DNA from: Polytrichum commune
Lineage: Eukaryota; Streptophyta; Polytrichopsida; Polytrichales; Polytrichaceae
NCBI GenBank assembly: GCA_950295325.1
Contig: OX485807.1
Span: 52,376,796-52,440,795 of the forward strand
DNA: 64,000 bases
Direction: 5' to 3'
Shown here one piece after another: positions 24,397 to 37,475 of the stretch. The position numbers were made by a program, and so were the translations under genes. Positions within the stretch are counted from its first letter, which is position 1; each line of letters starts with the position of its first letter. The notes beneath the pieces are model-generated. The model did no database searches, was not told where the DNA came from, and saw only the letters and a list, made by a program, of their open reading frames with translations.

Positions 24397-25688
24397 ACTT
24401 CTTTGTCTGCTCGTTTGGTCCAATTGCTACAAGCTTGCCTTGCTGGGGGTGGACTTTCAAGTACTTGAGGAGGTGATGTCTAAGATCTAACTTGCTGGGA
24501 TCGGTTCTTTAAATCTTACAAATGCAGGGGTTTATCTACAGAGCAAGTTCTGTGTGCAACTTTGCACTGATAATGATGATCATGCATGCTTGAAATGTGT
24601 ATCTGGTGAACTGTTTTGGGATTTTGTCAAGCGCTTGCTCTGTCTGATGAATTACTTTGTTGCTTGGAGCATGCGTTTTCTGCTATCAAACCCTAAACGG
24701 TCCATAGGGTTATAAGTGTTGCCCACTTTGAGTGCGCTAATTGTGCAAAAGTTTGTTCTCTGTGAGAGTAAAAGACAACCTGAAAGGGTCAAAGGCTGTT
24801 AACTTTGAAATTGAAATGGCTTAAGATGAAAGACTTCCAATGCTCAAATGATGTTTTAGGAGGGAAGCTCTTCAAATCATTCAAAATAGCATATCCGTCC
24901 TTCAAAGATTACATCCAAACAATGAAATCTATATTTAACATCTTGACACATCAAGGAATTGTGTATAAGACTTTGTTGGAAAAAAACCCACAATTTTTTT
25001 GGAAAAGTTTAAAGGACAACTCAACCCCTCCCATCTACGCCACAAGAAGCAGTATACTATTGCACAAAAATGTACACTTTTGGAGAGATTGTTTGTGGAT
25101 ACTTTGTCCCAAATAGTGGAGGGGAAGTATGGGCCACTTTGAAGAATTGAGCAAATCACAAAGCATGATATTCATGGGTTGCAACTTGAGTCTCTAAGAT
25201 GAGCAATGAATGACCCATGTCAACCAATTCAAAAAGTCACTTTGCATTGTAGCAAGAGAGTGATTTCCATCCTCGTGGCCCACCAACATTATTCAAATGA
25301 TCTTTAAATTCAGAGAAAAAAACACTTTCAAACTATAAGTCCTATAAGTCCATTATTCACGCCGGCTTTGCAAAAAGTCCAGAGTATCTAGTTATTTATC
25401 TATCTAAGAGGTTGTATTGCTAGATACGGAAAGCGGTACGAGTGGTACTCGTGAACAATGCTACGTTACTTTTGCTAAAGATATTATTTTCAACATGTCG
25501 ATAGGCATGAAGAGTCACATTCACCGGCATCAATGTTTTGTCGAATCGAGTCATTGAGACATTTAACTACCGTTCTCCACCACTTGAATATTTAAAATTT
25601 TCAAGATTTCATTCTAACAAATAAAACATTCCTCGAGGTCAAGATAGTTTTGATGCCACGATTCATCCACAACAAGTAAGCTGATTGG
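24397..25688. other. No gene recognised
   Basis: An AT-rich region. The longest frame (24805-25116, plus) encodes a Lys/Phe-rich peptide with no recognisable domain, and I do not call it a gene. Confidence 0.4.
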
Positions 25689-26135
25689 ACAATATTTGGT
25701 GGACCGTGAAACGTTATTGTATGTTGACTATTGAGCCTAGAATGGATCCAATATTCTGAACGCATAGTCCAACCTCTTCCAAATACATATATTTTTGGTG
25801 TGCGTTCTTGCATCCACACCTACTAGTCACAAACCACTCAAATATAGTTGTCTGATTTAGGATTATAACCATGAAAAAGCCTACTCACCAAACACCATTT
25901 TCCTAAGTGAAGTTTGTGGTTTAATATCCATGCTTGGGCGATTTATGTTCATTTATTTAGTGTGAATGGGCATTTGTTTACATGACGTATCATTTCAAGG
26001 CCCTTTAGAAGGCGACGAATCGGATAAAGCACATTAGCAACTTAGCGCCAATTATTGAGAATGCACTACTTTAAGTGCTTGAAATCCTTTTGAGTTCAAC
26101 AAATAGATAACGTTTCACGGTCCACCAAATATTGT
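25689..26135. mobile_element. 447-bp inverted-repeat element
   Basis: The arm at 25689-25717 begins ACAATATTTGGTGGACCGTG. Its exact reverse complement occupies 26107-26135, so the terminal repeats are about 29 bp. The interior is non-coding. The immediate flanks (TTGG and GTTG) do not give a convincing duplication, so the superfamily is unknown. Confidence 0.6.
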
Positions 26136-26308
26136 GTTGAGGACATCAAAGAGTGGGTTTAAAATATGCCCATAAGTGGGGCATATTTAAAAAGTGGGGC
26201 ATGGTTGGTTTGGAGTGTAACAACTACCAAAAATGGTAAATAGATCCACAATGTTTCTTGTAATGGACCATGGCCATGGACAAGCAAGCTTGCTTCCAGC
26301 CTCAAGTC

Positions 26309-26816
26309 TCAGGGCCACTTCACACACAAGCCAAGAGCCGTGACCGTGAAATTGTGAGAGCCCAAAAGAAAGTGTCCAAAGGCCGTCCCAACACACCTCC
26401 AACATCATGTAGTATAGACATGGACCCTCAAGTGTAATGTGAAGTCATATGTGATCGGGTTCTCAATCAAATGCTATTTCAATGAATTTTTATTCATGCG
26501 GGTCCTCACGCTTGATAAATTAGAAAAAATCAACGGTTGTGAGCATTCGGAGTGCCACGATCTCCTGATTTTGTGTTAGGCCTACCTCCAAGAGGTGGTT
26601 TTTGAAAATAATCCAAGTGACCATGAAACATGATCCATTCGATGCCATGTAGGAATCCATGTAGACTTTACATCCATCTTGCATTCACATACTCCGTTGG
26701 TCCCTCAAGCGTAGTGTGAAGTAGCGAACTTGGACCGGCTCCGCCTTTTCCACCAATGAGAGTGCTTGAAGTGTACTGGTCACGGGCTCTCAGTCTCATG
26801 TGTGAAGTGGCCCTCA
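26309..26816. mobile_element. Inverted-repeat element, family A copy 1
   Basis: It starts TCAGGGCCACTTCACAC, followed by AGCCAAGAGCCGTGACC, and ends with the inverted form (GGTCACGGGCTCTCAG, GTGTGAAGTGGCCCTCA). Inner inverted words (CCCTCAAGTGTAATGTGAAG, and CCCTCAAGCG then TAGTGTGAAG) lie nearer the centre. The same layout recurs at 28561-29155. It is non-coding and no target duplication was resolved. Confidence 0.55.
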
Positions 26817-28560
26817 GTGACACCCTATTAACTCCAACAACACATTGGAAGATCATTATCTTTTTTATTCAAAGTAAAAAACACATAAATTTTTCATGAA
26901 TCTATTGGAGAAACCCAAAGGAATCAATATTACAAAGAGGCCATGAGTTGGATATTCCCAGGAAAAGGAGGCCTTTGGGTACCCTGTAAAGGGGGAAGAG
27001 TTAAGCATGATTTGAAGTGTGTGTGAGATTCAAGAAAAAATTCATGATCATAGTTTCCATGATTTTGGCTTTAATTGTAATTTGAGGCCAAGTGATGAAA
27101 ATGGGGAAACAAATGAAAGCCTCATCCTTTGTTTGCATAAGAAAATGGATTCAATGTTGAAATTCAACTCTCAATACCTTAGCCATCAGCTCTATTACAT
27201 CATTATCTATTCAATAACTCCTCCAAGTCTTGATCTTCATTAATATCTTCACATGTATAGTCTTTCCTTGTACATAGACGGCTTGGCATTTTTGCATGGA
27301 CTAAGTTCCTATGAACCTCATTTCTGCTATCCTTCAACCCCTATGCGCCATCGGGGCGGGTGCCAACAATGTTTTTGGAGTTTTTCCAAGGGTTATGGTT
27401 TTGAGCTTTTCGTGACCTAAATGGCTCCTCCAACATAATCCAACCATGGGACCTATTCCAAGCTTCTTGTTCTTGTTCTACTTAGTTTTTTTGGGGTAGA
27501 GCAATAAAGGTATTATGTGTTCATGTTGTTTCTTTTGTTAACATCCAAATCATGTTGATTAAATCATTTTGGATATGCTTGACTTGGGTAGAGTTGTTAC
27601 GGGGCCGAAAAATATGCATGTCATCACATTATCATGGTGTGCGTGTCCTTCATTTATTATCTACATAATGTGAAGAATATATTCACCAAATTTTAGGCCT
27701 CGCCCCCCTTATCATGACAATTATTGGGGCTTGCAATAGCACATCCCCAATTTAAACTTATTTATAAATATATAATTTAATGGCTTGTTCTATAAAGCGT
27801 GCTCACCAAGGTATACAAAACACAACAAGGGCAACTATCATGGCACCCCCCCAAATATATCATGATAGCCTCCTCCTTAAGTCATTCTTGACAAGGTACT
27901 AACAAACTTCTATGGGGCCTAAGTGGCGGGCCCCACACCCTCAACTGGTTTGAAAATCAACCCTGAAAATGCATTTCCCGTAACCCCTACAACCAAACTT
28001 GGCACTGAGGGCCCGATCACACCAAACAAAAAGTGCATTTTTTGTAGGTGAATAAGTCTCCCACATTGACGTTCATGGTGGGCCATCACCGTCCAACCTG
28101 TATGACAACGCTGGAGATGGCCACCACCTACAATATGACGTTCACGCTTGGACGTGGGGGATGTGTGGGGCCCACCACCACAAAACGGCAACCCCCTCCA
28201 AGATTAGCTTTTGTTGGTCACTCTCTTCCAATTGCCACACATTGAAAAGTTCCTTACAAGACACTTGCTCATTGTGTTGTGCATCTCTAGATTCAACACA
28301 ACTTCAAGTCAGTTTCTTCAACTCTTTAGCTTTGAGCAATTATTGCTTAAACTCTACCCGTTCATCTGTAACTAGCAATCGGTTCTTCACGTTCATTCTT
28401 CACGTACATACAAGAGGATCAAAAAAACATTCTTGCAACTTAGTTGTTAATACGAACAAATTTTATATAGTTCTAGAATATGAGTGAGCTAGATTCTTCG
28501 TCCATAAAGCGGAGGCTGGAAAAACTCCAAGTTACTTCTCCAGATCACCACTTGCCCATA
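26817..28560. other. No gene recognised
   Basis: No coding region is recognised. A GC-richer patch at 27.9-28.2 kb contains repeated words such as GGCGGGCCCCACA and GTGGGGCCCACCACCAC, in opposite orientations, suggesting a small relic element. Confidence 0.4.
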
Positions 28561-29155
28561 TCAGGGCCACTTCACACGTGAGCCAAGAGCCGTGACCTTG
28601 TAATGGTGAGGACCCTTGACTCTCATCCAAAGGCCGTACCATGGGGTGTTGGGAAAGCCATTTTATGTAGTCTTTGGCCCTCAAGCATAGTGTGAAGTGA
28701 GAATGAACCATGTTGCGGGACCATTGCATATTTTGTTGGCGGAAAAGAGGGGAGGATTTGGTTTAATATAATATTTCTCCAAGTTTATCAATTTAAGATA
28801 ATTACTTGGTGGTGTTTGTCTGTCCTGGAATATGTTCTGGAATCTGCCATGCAGTCTATCCTGAAATCTGTCTTGTTGGAAAAAATATTAAAAAAGTCAT
28901 GGTCTCCCGGAATTTGCGTCAAGCCCACCTCTTGGAGGTGGGTCTGACGCAAATTCCGGTAGACCATGCACCCTTATCCACAACCAACCATATAGGACTC
29001 CATGTAGACTTTTCATCCACGAACTTTTCTTTGGGCCTTTAGGCCTTCACCTCCTAGTGTGAAGTGAACTTGGACGGTCTCTGCCTTTTCGACCAATGAG
29101 AGCTCTGACATTGCCATGGTCAAGGGCCTTCAGCCTTGTGTGTGAAGTGGCCCTC
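28561..29155. mobile_element. Inverted-repeat element, family A copy 2
   Basis: It has the same terminal layout as 26309-26816: TCAGGGCCACTTCACACGTG with AGCCAAGAGCCGTGACC at the left, and CAAGGGCCTTCAGC with GTGTGAAGTGGCCCTC at the right. It shares inner words (CTCAAGCATAGTGTGAAGTG, ACTCCATGTAGACTTT, CCTTTTCGACCAATGAGAG). A long hairpin at 28898-28968 sits inside. Confidence 0.55.
28898..28968. repeat. 71-bp near-perfect hairpin
   Basis: CATGGTCTCCCGGAATTTGC on the left arm pairs with GCAAATTCCGGTAGACCATG on the right. The inner arms CCCACCTC and GAGGTGGG flank a three-base loop. Only a few mismatches occur in about 34-bp arms. Confidence 0.75.
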
Positions 29156-30342
29156 GGATCATTTCAATCTTTAGAACAAATTACCATACATAGCTTTAGA
29201 GAGATCAACCACATACATAATGTCTACAATAGATTACCACATGTTTAGAACAGAACATGAAGAAAGATGTTGTAAATACTTTGGCAAGATGGCATTCTGA
29301 AACTTGTAAATACATGTCCTTTGTGAGAGTAAAATGATGTCAACATGTTGCATGCCATGCTTACTTGAAGCAAGTTTAGGCTAAATGGTTCAGTCAGTTC
29401 TTCTGTTTATACTTGCAACTTGGTTTGACTTATTGCCACCATCCACAAGGCCCCTGCAGCTCTAGATTATAGTTGTTAAGGTGTGCGGGTGTTATTTGGT
29501 TTGTTTTTCATGTTCTCCAACTTCTACCAATTCATTTACACAACAAACGTGTGGTGCATAAGCAAATCTACGATGAGATTTTTTCCAAAACCGGATTGAA
29601 AATTGGACCTTCCCTAATTTAGGTGTAACTATTGGAAGTGCGTGTTCGTTGATTCTTAATGGGATACATATGTTTGCCCAATTGTAAGTACTATTGAGTT
29701 TAGAGTAGTTATTGATATCTGAAGACATAGTCCAATTTGTTTTGATTATCATGTGCCTTTATGGTGTTTGCTTTGTGATCCTCCTCGAAGCCCATATCAA
29801 TCAAATCTAGGGGGATTGATTAAATAGACAAGCCACTTAAGACCCATTTGCCTTAGAAGTTATAAAGCAACGTACTATAGTCATGCACAAAACAAATTTG
29901 TGACTTATTATAATTTTGCAAGATGGCACCACCAAATTTAGATGCAACCGAGTCAAGTTCTAAGGGACCTGCCACCCATTGGTTAGATGTGTGAATTATG
30001 ATTTTATTATCTCTTTTCCGGGACCAATATTTTCATTTAAGACAAGGCAATGCAAGAGATCATCATTAGAATAAACTAACCACTTTGTTTAATGAATAAG
30101 CGGAGAATCAATTCACAAAACAAACACTCAAAAATAAAATTGATAGTTTAGAAAAGAAGTACAAAAAAGAACGTGCAGAGGTTGTCAAAATTTCAGACAT
30201 GACACCTTCAACTTGAATTTGGTGTGAGGAATGCAATCAAATATAGGCGGCTACAGTGAAATGCTATGGTCTACCAACATCTCAAGATTGAAGTAAAGTA
30301 TTTTATACAAGTACACATATTGAAATTGATCAATATAAAACA
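29156..30342. other. No gene recognised
   Basis: Only short, unrecognised reading frames. The last 300 bases may belong to the 5' part of the gag relic that follows. Confidence 0.4.
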
Positions 30343-31530
30343 TTGAATTTGAACCAAAAGACTTCTACAAGTCTAGTGCACATAACGCCAACAAATCGCG
30401 AAGTAGAGGATACTATATCTTCTGTGATAATTGCAAAATATTCATGGGAGAAAACTTGCAAATTATACAATGTGAAAGATAAATTGTATTCTAAGCGTAA
30501 CGATACTCCTAATAAACATATTGCAGATTATTTAAATAAATTAGCAAATTTTTATAACTCTTTACAGAAAATAAAAATATCAATAGCCAAAAAATACTTA
30601 GCATTAGCTCTCCAAATACATTATGAGAATAAAACATTTTAGCTATGTGAATGATGAAGTTAGAGTCTGAAACTTCAGTTCATGGAACAAACATCGATCA
30701 TATTTGCCGTTTGGACAGACATGCAAATGGAGGACTTACCGTGGAATGAACTTTAAAAATGAACAATCAAGCTTTAGAGAGAACTGCATCAACACCAACT
30801 CGATATGTCTTCGTTGGAAACAATAAAATGCATGTTGTACCAAAAAATTCTCGAGGTACACCGAGGAATAAAAATAAAAATACCGCCAATGCAATTGCGA
30901 GATGAATTCGTAACTAAATATGATGGACTTTTGTTTTTCGCGAATCTTGATGAGACGATTGAACGTAAAATGTGGGGAAAAAATTCTCTCTATCACGATG
31001 ATAAACATCCTTGATAATTTTATTGGTTTAAGAGATAGATGAGAGTTAGGTTGTCAGGAAACGCCAAGTACGAAGAGGCGTTTTGAGCTAAATTTCAATC
31101 GCTGCAAATCCAAATTCTATAAACAAAAATTTAAAGTAAATGAAAAAACAGATGGTGGACTAAAGGATTTAAATGAGCCAAACGTGTCGATGCCAAGGAG
31201 ATAACAAAGAATTTTTTTGTTTCAAATGTAGGATGCCAGGGCATATAACGCAAAATGCCATGAAAATTCGAAAAGCTGTATTAAAGTAGAATTGAACTCT
31301 ACCTCGATTGCGCCAAAACAAAGACAAGCTAAAATACTTAGCGTAAATTTTGACTTGGAAAGACAGCTACCTTTGAAAAGTGGACACAAAGTACTTGAAA
31401 ATTTGAGTCGGAGGACTTTAGTTCTCAAGGGTGGTTTTGAAAGCCATACTCTCAATGATCAGTTTGGAAAGAAAGGAGTTTGTTTACTTCAAAGTGTAAG
31501 TCAACAGTTCAAATGTGATTATATTGATTG
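30343..31530 (+). pseudogene. Copia-like gag relic
   Basis: About 30343-30640 encodes AKYSWEKTCKLYNVKDKLYS, then HIADYLNKLANFYNSLQKI, which resembles the gag region of Ty1/copia retrotransposons. Near 31207-31250 a zinc-knuckle-like C-x2-C-x4-H appears (CFKCRMPGH). The fourth ligand lies in another frame, so a one-base shift has occurred there. The next frame, to 31528, encodes a Lys-rich stretch with no recognisable protease or integrase. Several stops and shifts separate the pieces. No LTRs were identified. The assignment rests on weak pattern similarity. Confidence 0.45.
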
Positions 31531-31930
31531 ATATAAAAACTATGAACTCTTTCAGCACGTCAGAATACGCAGAAATGTTGGAATTTGAAGGTGGAAAAGA
31601 CTGCCTTGCCGGTGAAGGTAAATAAATTATAGTTTGATCTTTGTTTTTCTTTTTTTTAATTAAAAATAAATCTCCAATCCAATGTTCTTATAGGCATAAC
31701 ATCTCAAATTTTATTTTAATAAAATACAACGGATTCTATCTACAAAGTTACATAGCAATGGTCAGTAATTGAAATTTGACTACCCATATATAAATTTAAA
31801 TTCCGTCCTAGAGATGTATCCTCATCACCGCGAGCCAAATTCTTGGGGAAATATTGGTGTGGTTGTGTGTTTTAGCCTACCATATAAAGAAAACAAAAAC
31901 TTTAGGGATAAGAGTATAAGATGATGATTA

Positions 31931-33205
31931 TGTCACAACCCTCGCTAGCGCCCCTTAACTATATTGACCATTCTCATTTATAGCAAGGGTAACGAGTGCT
32001 AACCCTTCGCAATCCATCACGCTAATGATCAGCTCCCCATAGTGCGGACCTTATAGTTCATAAGAGGGGAACCAACCCTCTTATTTTACTTTCGGGACTC
32101 ACCTTTTAATCGGTAACCAATTCTTAGATGTGGACTTCCATCTATGGAAGTCTAATCTTATGTTGATCATCGCGTTGCCGGAGCAATACTACAACAACCG
32201 GAACCATCTTACGCAATTATGCATTCACATTGGGCCAATGCCCATGAAGGCCGTGCCGTTCGGCCTCGTGTGGGTTCGGCCACACTAAGGTAGAGGGGCA
32301 CATTCCCGCTCGAATTTCAGATTGGCATGTTCATTGGGGAGTTATTAAGGGGGAATCAATCTTGGAAGATGTGCAAAGTACATTGGAAATTGGACCAATT
32401 GGAATAATTAATTTTGGATTAATATTGAATTAGTTATGAATTTTGGAAGGAGAACTCATAGGGGTACCCAAAACCACTCACCCCAAAAATGTACACCATG
32501 ATTACATAGAAATTTGAAGTACGAAGCTATAATGTACCTCTTGTTTGGATAGGTCTAGTGAGCGGTTTAAGGACCCGAGCGGGAATGTGCCCCTCACACT
32601 TACCTTGCCCAAATAAGCCTTTAGCACTTTTGGTAGGGCCCTTACCCCACCGTGAAGAAACCTTTTATCTCTCTACCAAGAGTTGGGGCCAAGTACACAT
32701 TTTCCCTTAGGCGCTTGGGCTAGAAGCCCCTAGCAGCTTCAGAACACCATAACTTCCTTGTATGATATTTGATGCTAACAAGCGATCACTCCATCGTCAT
32801 CTACGCTTCACGTAGGTGCCAATGGACTCCTCATGTGCCCCATTCAGGCAAGTATTGAGGAAGTTATGCCTGTTCAAACCTTGGCAGTCTCGGGAGCCAC
32901 TCCCAGGCCACTGCTGTGTCAGGGCGCGGTCCTGGGACAACGCCCCACTCAAATTGCCATATCTCCTAGCTCACACCTCCGATTGAGGTGCCCTTGAGCA
33001 TTCTAGAATCCGCACACCATATGCTACGCATATCTCATGGTCTTACCCTCGTGCCTCCTTGTCTGTGTGGGTGGGAGGCGTTCTCAATGCCCCAGGCCCT
33101 CACCCACACTAGGATCACTTGGGCCCTCTCACCAATGGCGCCACAAGTCCCGGGTGTCACTCCGGGGTCCCCCTTGTGACCATGATGTTTCGGGCACTCA
33201 TCATG
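31931..33205 (+). repeat. 1.3-kb dispersed repeat, copy A
   Basis: It begins TGTCACAACCCTCGCTAG and is homologous, in reverse complement, to 61327-59114. Shared words include GATGTGGACTTCCAT, TTATGTTGATCATCGCGTTG, GAAGGCCGTGCCGTTCGGCC, CACTTGGGCCCTCTCACCAA and GTTTCGGGCACTC. A TGTCACAACC start is common in plant LTRs, so a solo LTR is possible, but no five-base duplication could be matched. A small element (32293-32595) is inserted in this copy only. No coding sequence. Confidence 0.8.
32293..32595. mobile_element. 303-bp MITE inside repeat copy A
   Basis: GAGGGGCACATTCCCGCTCG at the left is mirrored exactly by its reverse complement at 32576-32595, a 20-bp perfect terminal inverted repeat. 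The other copy of the host repeat (near 60970) lacks this segment, which supports insertion. The target duplication is unclear, with ACACT near both sides. Confidence 0.7.
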
Positions 33206-33523
33206 GAGAGGTGCGTGACTGACTATTTCTCACAATCATTTCGTTATACTTTTTGCCCTTATTTAAAATTCTATTGACCATATTCTCTTGAACGTCAAGG
33301 GGTAGAGTTAAAAGCAAATCTTTGAACTATCTAGGAATATTGATTCTATTTGGGGTTATGTAAAGACCATTATCCCAATAACCGGATCAAAAGAGTTGGT
33401 GTAAAATAACAAAGAAATAACCATTTGAGTACAATGCCTCTTCAAGGGTACTTGTAACTTGCCAACACCATGTCATTATTTCATAAGAAAATTAACTAGA
33501 ACAATAGGGACATTGAGTCATGT
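33206..33523. other. No gene recognised
   Basis: AT-rich sequence between repeat copy A and the short minus-strand frame. Nothing is recognisable. Confidence 0.4.
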
Positions 33524-33952
33524 CTATTTTTCTAAGTAAACTAGGTATCTTTGTATGGAATTTCTTATGAAACTCCCTATGATTATTAGATTAGATTCTA
33601 ATTTGGTCGTACGAATTTCTATTAGATCCCTCTCTACACTCCTCAGCTTCATCTTACTTAATTTGTTTGCAATTGGGAGCTTGTTTCCCCGGTATCGGTC
33701 TCTCTTTGATCTTTTAGACATATCATATATGTAATGTTTTGGCCTAATTAGTTCATCTATGAAGATGGTTAGAAGTTCATAAACTCTAGTGTCAATTCTT
33801 ACAATGGGTTCGGGTACTAGATGAATCCTATAAGGTCTAGGAGGAAGAGTAGGGTTAGGGATAGGTATGTGTAATTAGTGTTGGGATTGACTTCCACAAC
33901 TTTTATATCTATTTCTACGTCCTCTAAACCTCCTACTATTTTGAACATTCAT
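33524..33952 (-). pseudogene. Basic hypothetical reading frame, interrupted
   Basis: A frame of 142 codons from ATG at 33952 to the stop at 33524 is open except for one in-frame TAA near 33870. The product is rich in Arg, Lys and Ile: NSRRFRGRRNRY at the start, then PEPIVRIDTRVYELLTIFID, then SKRSKRDRYRGNKL. I recognise no family. The frame is long for this AT-rich stretch, but it could still be chance. Confidence 0.3.
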
Positions 33953-34879
33953 TGTAGCAAATTTTGACGCTGACCTTTTTATTATTATTATTAATTCGTT
34001 TCCAATTTAACCTTAAAGGACGACCACAACCATCTCCGACAACAACGCCAAATTGTAGTTAGCTTCTTGTTATCACTTGAATACTCAAACAAAAACAACC
34101 TTGGGAACTAGATAATAAGGAAGATTGAGCTAGTGTCTATAAAGGTTAATGTCACGTTGAACTAAAGATTTAATAGCATTCTAGGTCTTTGACTCCCTCA
34201 ACCTTTCTTCATTAAGCTTAATTCACATTTTTTATGATTCATTGTGCTACTTCCGTCGTGTGTGATTCCGTCCTACATGTGTGTGGACTTTTATCATTCC
34301 AATTCCATCTTGTAAATTAGTTGTGAAGCTCAAAAGCTTAGCAAATCATCAATGACTAATAGTGAGGACAAAGTCCAAGGTAATGTCTTTTGAGTATCGC
34401 ATCGTCTTTAAGTGTCATGAATTATGCTTTGCGATAATCTCAAATTTAATTCCTCTTAACTTAATTTAGAATCATTCGGCCATTCTTCCAAGACTGTATT
34501 CACCCTCTTCATCTTCAGTTTATTTGGTAACTTCTCACAACAATTATCCACAAGATTATGTAAAATAATGCATCAACAACTAGGCTACATCCATTAACTA
34601 CATCCCTTAGTCCAATTTAGTCTCAAATTCAATTGCCTTTAGTAAAGTTTTACTCCAATCAAATAATTTCTCTTTCTCGAGGTGATATTGTCTTTTGCAG
34701 CTTATAGCCTGCTACTAAGCATGTCCATCGCCTGCATTCATACCATTAGCCTTGTATTGGGTAAAGTCAAGTTACTACTCCTAGGCTATATTCTCTCAGA
34801 GTTGCCTCTCTGCATTCTTTCTCATGTGGAGACAATTGTTAAGCCTACGTGTTCAAATAAAATAAACATGCTCAAAATA
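33953..34879. other. No gene recognised
   Basis: AT-rich with short frames only. The last bases approach the fragment of the foldback MULE family that begins near 34880. Confidence 0.4.
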
Positions 34880-34973
34880 AAACACTACTTTTAGTTCCAT
34901 TTTAGAATGACAAAGACCCTTTCAATGATAAGTCAAAAAAGTTATAATCTGAATGTTAATGAGGGTTTTGTAA
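34880..34973 (+). repeat. Left fragment of an older foldback-MULE copy
   Basis: TTTTAGTTCCATTTTAGAAT, TTTCAATGATAAGTC and TTAATGAG match the right arm of the 13.7-16.5 kb element (about 15485-15565). The match stops at the MULE insertion point at 34974 and resumes at 41515, so this is one copy split in two. Confidence 0.8.
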
Positions 34974-35525
34974 GGGGAGTGCTATCATGTGAGCGGTGAG
35001 CGATGAGCAGTAACTGGTGAACGGTGAGTGAGGAAAGATTTTGGGAAATACACGCACTAGTACCCTATATCCGTGGTATTTTGGCATAAATAATAATACA
35101 TTTTTTCCAAAATAAAATTATTGAAGAGTTAAAAAAATGTAATTATCCTCATGAATGCCTAACTTTATTTTTAAATTCAACAACTGCAAGCTTGGCTTGA
35201 GGGTTTGAAAAAGAATTTTAATATTGTTGTTGGATTCAACATCCAATTGTAATATCAATGCAAGCACCTTCCAAGTATTGCTTTGAACTGTATTTCTAAA
35301 ATTCATGTAAGTTTGAGATATGAATTGATGGAGGTAATTAAGTTTTAGGATATAGGGTTTAGGAATAAGAGGAAATTGTTCACACAATTCAATGTTCACT
35401 AATGGTGGTAATTTAAAATGATGAATCCAAACATTGTCACACATCCAACCAAATAATATCCAATCCAATCAAATACATAGTGGATGGTATTGACAACTAC
35501 CTAAATGTCCCTAAACTAATTTAGC

Positions 35526-37347
35526 TTAATCATTTAGATCATCGCATTGAATCGCCTCATCATCTACGTACGGGTTACGGGCAATTCCTACAGATTTACG
35601 GCGAGGTGTTGGCGTCACTGATCTTGCCATGATTTGAGCAACATTTTTAGTATATATTGGCAAACCCATATTCGGAGATGAAGTCATGTTGTTCTTTTTT
35701 CTGCGAAATAAAATTATAAGTGTTAGACTTCTAGTGCACACATACCAGACATTGGAGGCCAAGTTAGCAAACAATATGGAGAAATTAAAAACTTACGTTT
35801 TCAATCGATTTTTTCTCGCAACCTTCTTAACAAGCTCTTCATCGGAATCGATGGAGGCATTATGTGGCATAAATCCACCTACACTAGTAGTTGGTAGTGG
35901 ATCACTTAATGGGGATAGAATAGCATCAAACAATGCAGAATCTTCCTCGTATGCAACTAGATAGCGGCCACTATTTCTGCAAGCATGAATAGATGCACCT
36001 GCCAATGAAATGTTGCAATGTCAGTTAATTTGCAAAAACCACTGACAACACTATAGTGATTTCATTAAAACACATTGAGAGATAATATAATAGGTCCTTG
36101 ACTAAGAGATAAACCGACCTGTAGATGCTTAAGCATCGAGGACAACCGATGCGGGGGTTGTTAAAGCCTCTATTAAGATTTGCATAGATTCCGAGTCCTT
36201 CTCCCTACGACCTCTCCATGACACTTTTTCATTCATGAGTTGAGTGCTCGCCAATGTGAGATTGAAGAACACATCCAAGGCCTCCACATCCACCTCAGTA
36301 TTTGCGTTTCTTTTTTTAAAAATAAACTCCGATTTGGGAGTAGAACGAAGAAACAACATGATGCGGAAACGACGAGTCTATAAACCACAAGAAAATCTTT
36401 AGCAGGGGATTCAATTGCAAAATTGAGGTGAACATTGCAATATAATGAAAAAGTAGAAATCGAAGTAATAAATAATAGAGTTTAATATATACCGTCAATG
36501 ATGTGTCAAGTGGATAACACAAAGGCAACTCGTTGAAGCCCCACTAATCTTTTCGCAATACAAAATCATAGAAGGTTGCGAATGTCCTTATATCGTCTTT
36601 GACATCTTTCTTCTCAGGGACAAACAAAAGCAAGGGGCCATCATCGGTGAGATATGCACATGCAAATTCAAATAGAGCCTCAATGTTCTTTCTCTTGTGG
36701 TCGTTCCAAGCTGGGATTATATGTGGAGGAGACGAAACGTTAGGTACAGGTAAACCTTTTGGCAAATCTGCAATAATAAGATCAAAACCTCCAAAATTAC
36801 AATCCTCTAAAGAAACCCTCTTCTTGTGTCCGGAACCCACCTATCAAAAGAACCAAAAAATAATAATTACACTCAAGTCCAAAGCATGTTGCAAAATCAA
36901 CACCATATTTTATAAAATAAAAATAAGTTCAATGTTCAGTATACTAACCTTAGTCACAAATTCGAATGTTTTCAACATTAACAAATTCTCATGACAACCA
37001 TTCTCCATCAATGTTTGTATTGAAATCTTCTTCAACATCACTAAAGAAATTGGCCCAAAAGATGAGGCACCATTGACAATGGTTTTTGACACATCTTGAG
37101 ATTGTTGTGATCTCGAAATAGGAGAAAACTTAGGTCCATCATTGCCTTGAGTGCTAGGTGTAGATGTTGAAGGATTAGGATTGCGTGCCATAATACAAAT
37201 TTGAGATGAAGGTGTTGGATTACCCTCATCCACTTTTAAGCCATGCTTACGTTTAGTTTTTCCCTCCGGTTTGACTACTTTTACCACACACACATCCTCA
37301 TTGTTTATTATGTCAATATCATCAGGAGGCAAGTCTATTGGATATGA
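35526..37347 (-). pseudogene. Permuted amino-methyltransferase-like gene of the MULE
   Basis: Five exons fit clean splice sites: 37347-36949, 36840-36493, 36377-36119, 35998-35797 and 35700-35526. The first encodes a Ser/Pro/Thr-rich region ending MLKTFEFVTK. Exon 2 has GGFDLIIADLPKG (about 36786-36754), like the D-P-P-Y motif IV, then LLLFVPEK. Exons 3-4 have LIEAL, VVLDA, AST|GASIHACR and RYLVAYEEDSALFDAIL, like motif I with its following acidic residue. Motif IV before motif I is the permuted order of N6-adenine/N4-cytosine methyltransferases. The catalytic tetrad reads ADLP rather than DPPY, so activity is uncertain. In-frame TAG (36546-36544) and TAA (36131-36129) break this copy. The last exon ends in a basic then acidic tail. 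The methyltransferase call is inference from motif order. Confidence 0.6.
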
Positions 37348-37475
37348 CTATTTTCTAAGCTCCTCCTCCTCACTTGAACAAAATATAAGATGACACTTAA
37401 TAAATCATGGACAAGACTGCAAAGTGGCATAATCCCACTTTAATGTGGCATAATTCCACTTTAATGGTTTTTTTT

